Positions 20,500 through 22,995 of a stretch of DNA of 22,995 nt are shown in pieces. The stretch lies in contig JAJRTI010000819.1 of NCBI GenBank assembly GCA_024278415.1, forward strand, positions 1 through 22,995, given 5' to 3'. This stretch comes from Planctomycetota bacterium. GTDB taxonomy: Bacteria; Planctomycetota; Brocadiia; JAJRTI01. The notes beneath the pieces were generated by a model. The model was not told the origin of the DNA, searched no databases, and saw nothing but the letters and a program-made list of their open reading frames with translations. A program made the translations under genes and the position numbers. Numbering within the stretch: the stretch's first letter is position 1; the number at the start of each line of letters is the position of its first letter.

Positions 20500-22995
20500 C
20501 TAGTACCGTCGCAGCCGCGACTCCGATCCCACGTGCGAGAGGGCCAGGCTCAAGCGCACGTCATCTTTGCCCTTGTCGAATTCGAAAGTCATGTCCAGGA
20601 ACCATTTGTGCAGGCGCCTGCGAAGCGTCAGGGCGGAGTCCAAGTTCTTGCCGCTGCTCTTGCCATCGAGTTGGTAGCTGAAATCGTACTGCTCGAAGAA
20701 ACGGATCGTCCATCTCTCATTGATCAAGTGTTCGACTTCGAGGGCCATGGCGGAACTGGTGTCGCGGATGTAGCGGTGGCCCACGTAGACGCTCCACCGC
20801 GGCCTCATGTCCAGCTTCAGCCCCACGTTGGCGGTCTCCCACTTTGCGGTGTTGAAGTTGAATTCGTTGTCCTGCGAGGAAAGCGTGAGCCATTGGCGGA
20901 TCGCGTAGCTGTAATCCGCCTCGAACCAGTCGTCGAACTCCTTGCTGCGGCCGGTGCTGCTGGGGTGCAAGTACAGCTCCAGGTCCAGATCCATGAAGTT
21001 CGCGGTGTACTCTTGGCCGGGCTCGCCGCGCTTGGTTTGCAGCCTGTTTCGGTACCCGAGCATGAGGCGTTGGAACGTGTCGATCCGGTCGACTTCGTCG
21101 AACTGGTTGAATTCCGCCGCGCTGGTGGTGGAGGCGGGGGTGAACTCCCACCGCACTTCTGGGGTCATGATGTGCTTGATCCGGTTCACGTCCAACCGTT
21201 CGCTCTGCACGTCGTACACGCGCCACAGGTCGGTGCTGGCGTTCACCCCCACGGTCTGGGCCAGGCGCGTGGTCATGCCGGAGGCGGGGGTGCCCACGAG
21301 CGCGCGCTCGGCCACGGCTTCCGCGAAGACCGAGCGGGGCTGCGTCACGGTCGAGCGCCGGCGCCGGCCGGTGCGCGGCGCGAGCGGCCCGCTTCGGCCT
21401 TGGTTGGCCGCGGTGAACTGAATCTTGTAGAACGGGCTGAAGCGCATGATCCAGAGCTTGAACGGCGTTGCGAACTCCTGGTCGGTGTGGAACCGCAGGG
21501 TGCGCTTGGGGTCGGCCACGTGGAGGTTGTCGTCGATCTTGCGGCTCAGGTTGGCGGCCTCGTAGGACGAGGTGTACACGATCGTGTCGCCCCAGAAGGG
21601 CTGGCCGATGACGTCGAAGTTGATCGCTGGCTGGCGCTCGACTTGGGTGTCGAAGTCGTTGATCCGCGCGCTTGCGGTGACGCGCAGGCCCTTGTTGCCG
21701 TTCAGTTTGCGGAGGTAGAGGACGGTTTCTTGCTCCTTGCCCTCCTTGAACTCGTCCTCGAAGTAATCGCGCAGGAAGGTGCGGTCGGTCAGGTACGAGA
21801 GTTCCGCCTCCGCGCGCCAGCCATTGGCGAACTCGCTTCGGTGGCGCCAGAGGAACCGGCCGCGGTTCTTTTTCTCCACGGGCCGGCCGGCGAAGTCATG
21901 GTTCGCGGAGTCATTGATGAAATAGCCCAGCGCGTTGCCAAAGTAGCCGGCGCCGCCGTAGTCGAAGTCGAGCCCCACGCCCAGCCCGCGGTCGGCGTAG
22001 TAGTCCAACAGCAGGTCGGCGTTCGTATTCTTGCTCTTGATGCCCAGCAGTTGGTACGCCGCCCACCGCGTCTCCACAAACGGGCCCAGGTACGACGATT
22101 GGCCCGCTCGGAACGAGCGGATGACGAATTCGTTGTCTCCGACGTCGTGCGTGACCGACGGCACGTAGAACACGGGCACGCCCCCGATGCGCAGGAAGTT
22201 GTGCACGGACGACACGACCGTTGCTTCCGGCGTTTGGATGATGCGCACGACCTTGCCGCGCACGTCGTAGTGCGGCGTGGCGTCGTCGCAGGTCGAGAAG
22301 CTGGCGTTCCGGGCCTCGTACTGGCCCTTGCCCGTGTGCCAGACTTCCTTGGCCTGGCAGTACACCCCCGGCTTGCCTGATTCGAGCGCCAAGCGGCAGT
22401 CGTAGTACACGCCCCTGTCCTTGGCGATGTTCTCATACACGCGGGACGCGGTGATGATATCCTTGCCGCGCGTGAGCGTCACGTTGCCCTCCGCGTAGAA
22501 CTCCTCGAAGCTCTTCATGCCGCCCTGCTTCTTGCCCTCGCCGCCCTTGCCGGGCCGGGCCCAGACGATAATGTTGTCGGCCGTGACCGTCGTGTCGCGG
22601 CGGCGGATCTCGACGGGTCCGATGATGGTGAAGACCATCTGGCCGGTGGCCTTGTCCTCTTGGAAGGAAAAATCCCTGTACTTCGGGATGCTCACTTCCT
22701 CGAACTTGGGCAGCCGCGCCTTGCCGGGGGTTTCGATGTAGGGCTCAGTCGTGGCGAAGTCGGTGTAGCTCTGTGCGCGCTGTGCCGCGCCGCGCAGCAG
22801 GAACTTGTCGGCGGGCTTGGCTTTGAGGGTCTCGACGGCGCCATCGATGCACAGCCCCGCGCCTGCGCCGCCGCTGCTGGCGTGGATGAGGATGCGCTCG
22901 TAGCGGGCCACCTCGCCCCGTTGGAGGATCGTCACGCGGCCCTCGGCGTAGATGTCGACCACCGCCTCCCCAGTCTCCTTCGCCTGTTGCTCGTC
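20500..22995 (-). CDS. lptD: LPS-assembly outer-membrane protein LptD (5' end outside window)
   Basis: The frame is open from the right edge to TAG at 20502-20500, giving 831 residues without the N-terminus or signal peptide. The GTG at 22962 is an internal codon, not a start. The N-terminal part contains OstA/LptA-like beta-jellyroll repeats (VDIYAEGRVTILQRGE near the edge, then VTADNIIVWA and FYAEGNVTLTRGKDIITASR). Next come the LptD hallmark SFSTCDDATPHYDVRG and VPVFYVPSVTHDVG, then a long barrel domain of alternating aromatic and polar strands ending in Arg-Arg-Tyr. LptD with LptE inserts lipopolysaccharide into the outer leaflet, so the host should be a diderm making LPS-like lipid. A basic RTGRRRR segment in the barrel is probably a loop. 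Likely the first visible gene of the lptD-ymdB-xseA unit. Confidence 0.9.
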   Translation of the reverse strand, partial: DEQQAKETGEAVVDIYAEGRVTILQRGEVARYERILIHASSGGAGAGLCIDGAVETLKAKPADKFLLRGAAQRAQSYTDFATTEPYIETPGKARLPKFEEVSIPKYRDFSFQEDKATGQMVFTIIGPVEIRRRDTTVTADNIIVWARPGKGGEGKKQGGMKSFEEFYAEGNVTLTRGKDIITASRVYENIAKDRGVYYDCRLALESGKPGVYCQAKEVWHTGKGQYEARNASFSTCDDATPHYDVRGKVVRIIQTPEATVVSSVHNFLRIGGVPVFYVPSVTHDVGDNEFVIRSFRAGQSSYLGPFVETRWAAYQLLGIKSKNTNADLLLDYYADRGLGVGLDFDYGGAGYFGNALGYFINDSANHDFAGRPVEKKNRGRFLWRHRSEFANGWRAEAELSYLTDRTFLRDYFEDEFKEGKEQETVLYLRKLNGNKGLRVTASARINDFDTQVERQPAINFDVIGQPFWGDTIVYTSSYEAANLSRKIDDNLHVADPKRTLRFHTDQEFATPFKLWIMRFSPFYKIQFTAANQGRSGPLAPRTGRRRRSTVTQPRSVFAEAVAERALVGTPASGMTTRLAQTVGVNASTDLWRVYDVQSERLDVNRIKHIMTPEVRWEFTPASTTSAAEFNQFDEVDRIDTFQRLMLGYRNRLQTKRGEPGQEYTANFMDLDLELYLHPSSTGRSKEFDDWFEADYSYAIRQWLTLSSQDNEFNFNTAKWETANVGLKLDMRPRWSVYVGHRYIRDTSSAMALEVEHLINERWTIRFFEQYDFSYQLDGKSSGKNLDSALTLRRRLHKWFLDMTFEFDKGKDDVRLSLALSHVGSESRLRRY

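Overview
The window is GC-rich and densely coded, with LPS-export machinery (LptD), so the host is a diderm bacterium. Several features recall uncultivated Planctomycetota or other PVC-group genomes: palindromic REP-like clusters with GAATAGCCCAGC-type units, small ceramidase-like proteins, a COG2407 fucose-isomerase-like protein beside a glycyl radical enzyme, and secreted helical proteins with RGG-rich segments. That placement is inference from style and gene content; no rRNA, tRNA or marker gene settles it.

Layout. (1) 1-1331, minus strand: a coiled-coil lipoprotein and a secreted helical protein, with the possible start of a further gene at the left edge. (2) 1332-2073: a non-coding stretch holding a cluster of five hairpins built from two inverted REP-like units. 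(3) 2074-11522, minus strand: a MarR-type regulator, an enlarged RND adaptor, an enlarged RND permease (1259 aa) and a second RND permease (1053 aa). They form one apparent drug/metabolite efflux operon with a good sigma-70 promoter and an overlapping inverted-repeat operator. (4) 11718-16718, plus strand, divergent from the efflux operon: a zinc-type alcohol dehydrogenase, a fucose-isomerase-like protein and a glycyl radical enzyme, forming an apparent anaerobic sugar or diol catabolic operon without its activating enzyme. (5) 16829-22995, minus strand: lptD (5' end outside the window), a YmdB-family phosphodiesterase gene broken by an in-frame amber codon, xseA, and a ceramidase-like hydrolase overlapping the xseA stop.

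How the genes fit together. The efflux operon looks self-regulated by its first gene. The two permeases are translationally coupled (ATGA overlap) and share one adaptor, so they may form a hetero-oligomeric pump as in MdtABC; no outer-membrane factor gene is present. The catabolic trio reads as dehydrogenase, isomerase-like and radical lyase/dehydratase steps of one route whose substrate cannot be told from sequence. The most unusual points are the extra membrane helices inside the first permease, the split adaptor domain carrying a REP-like hairpin within its coding sequence, and the amber codon in the YmdB gene.
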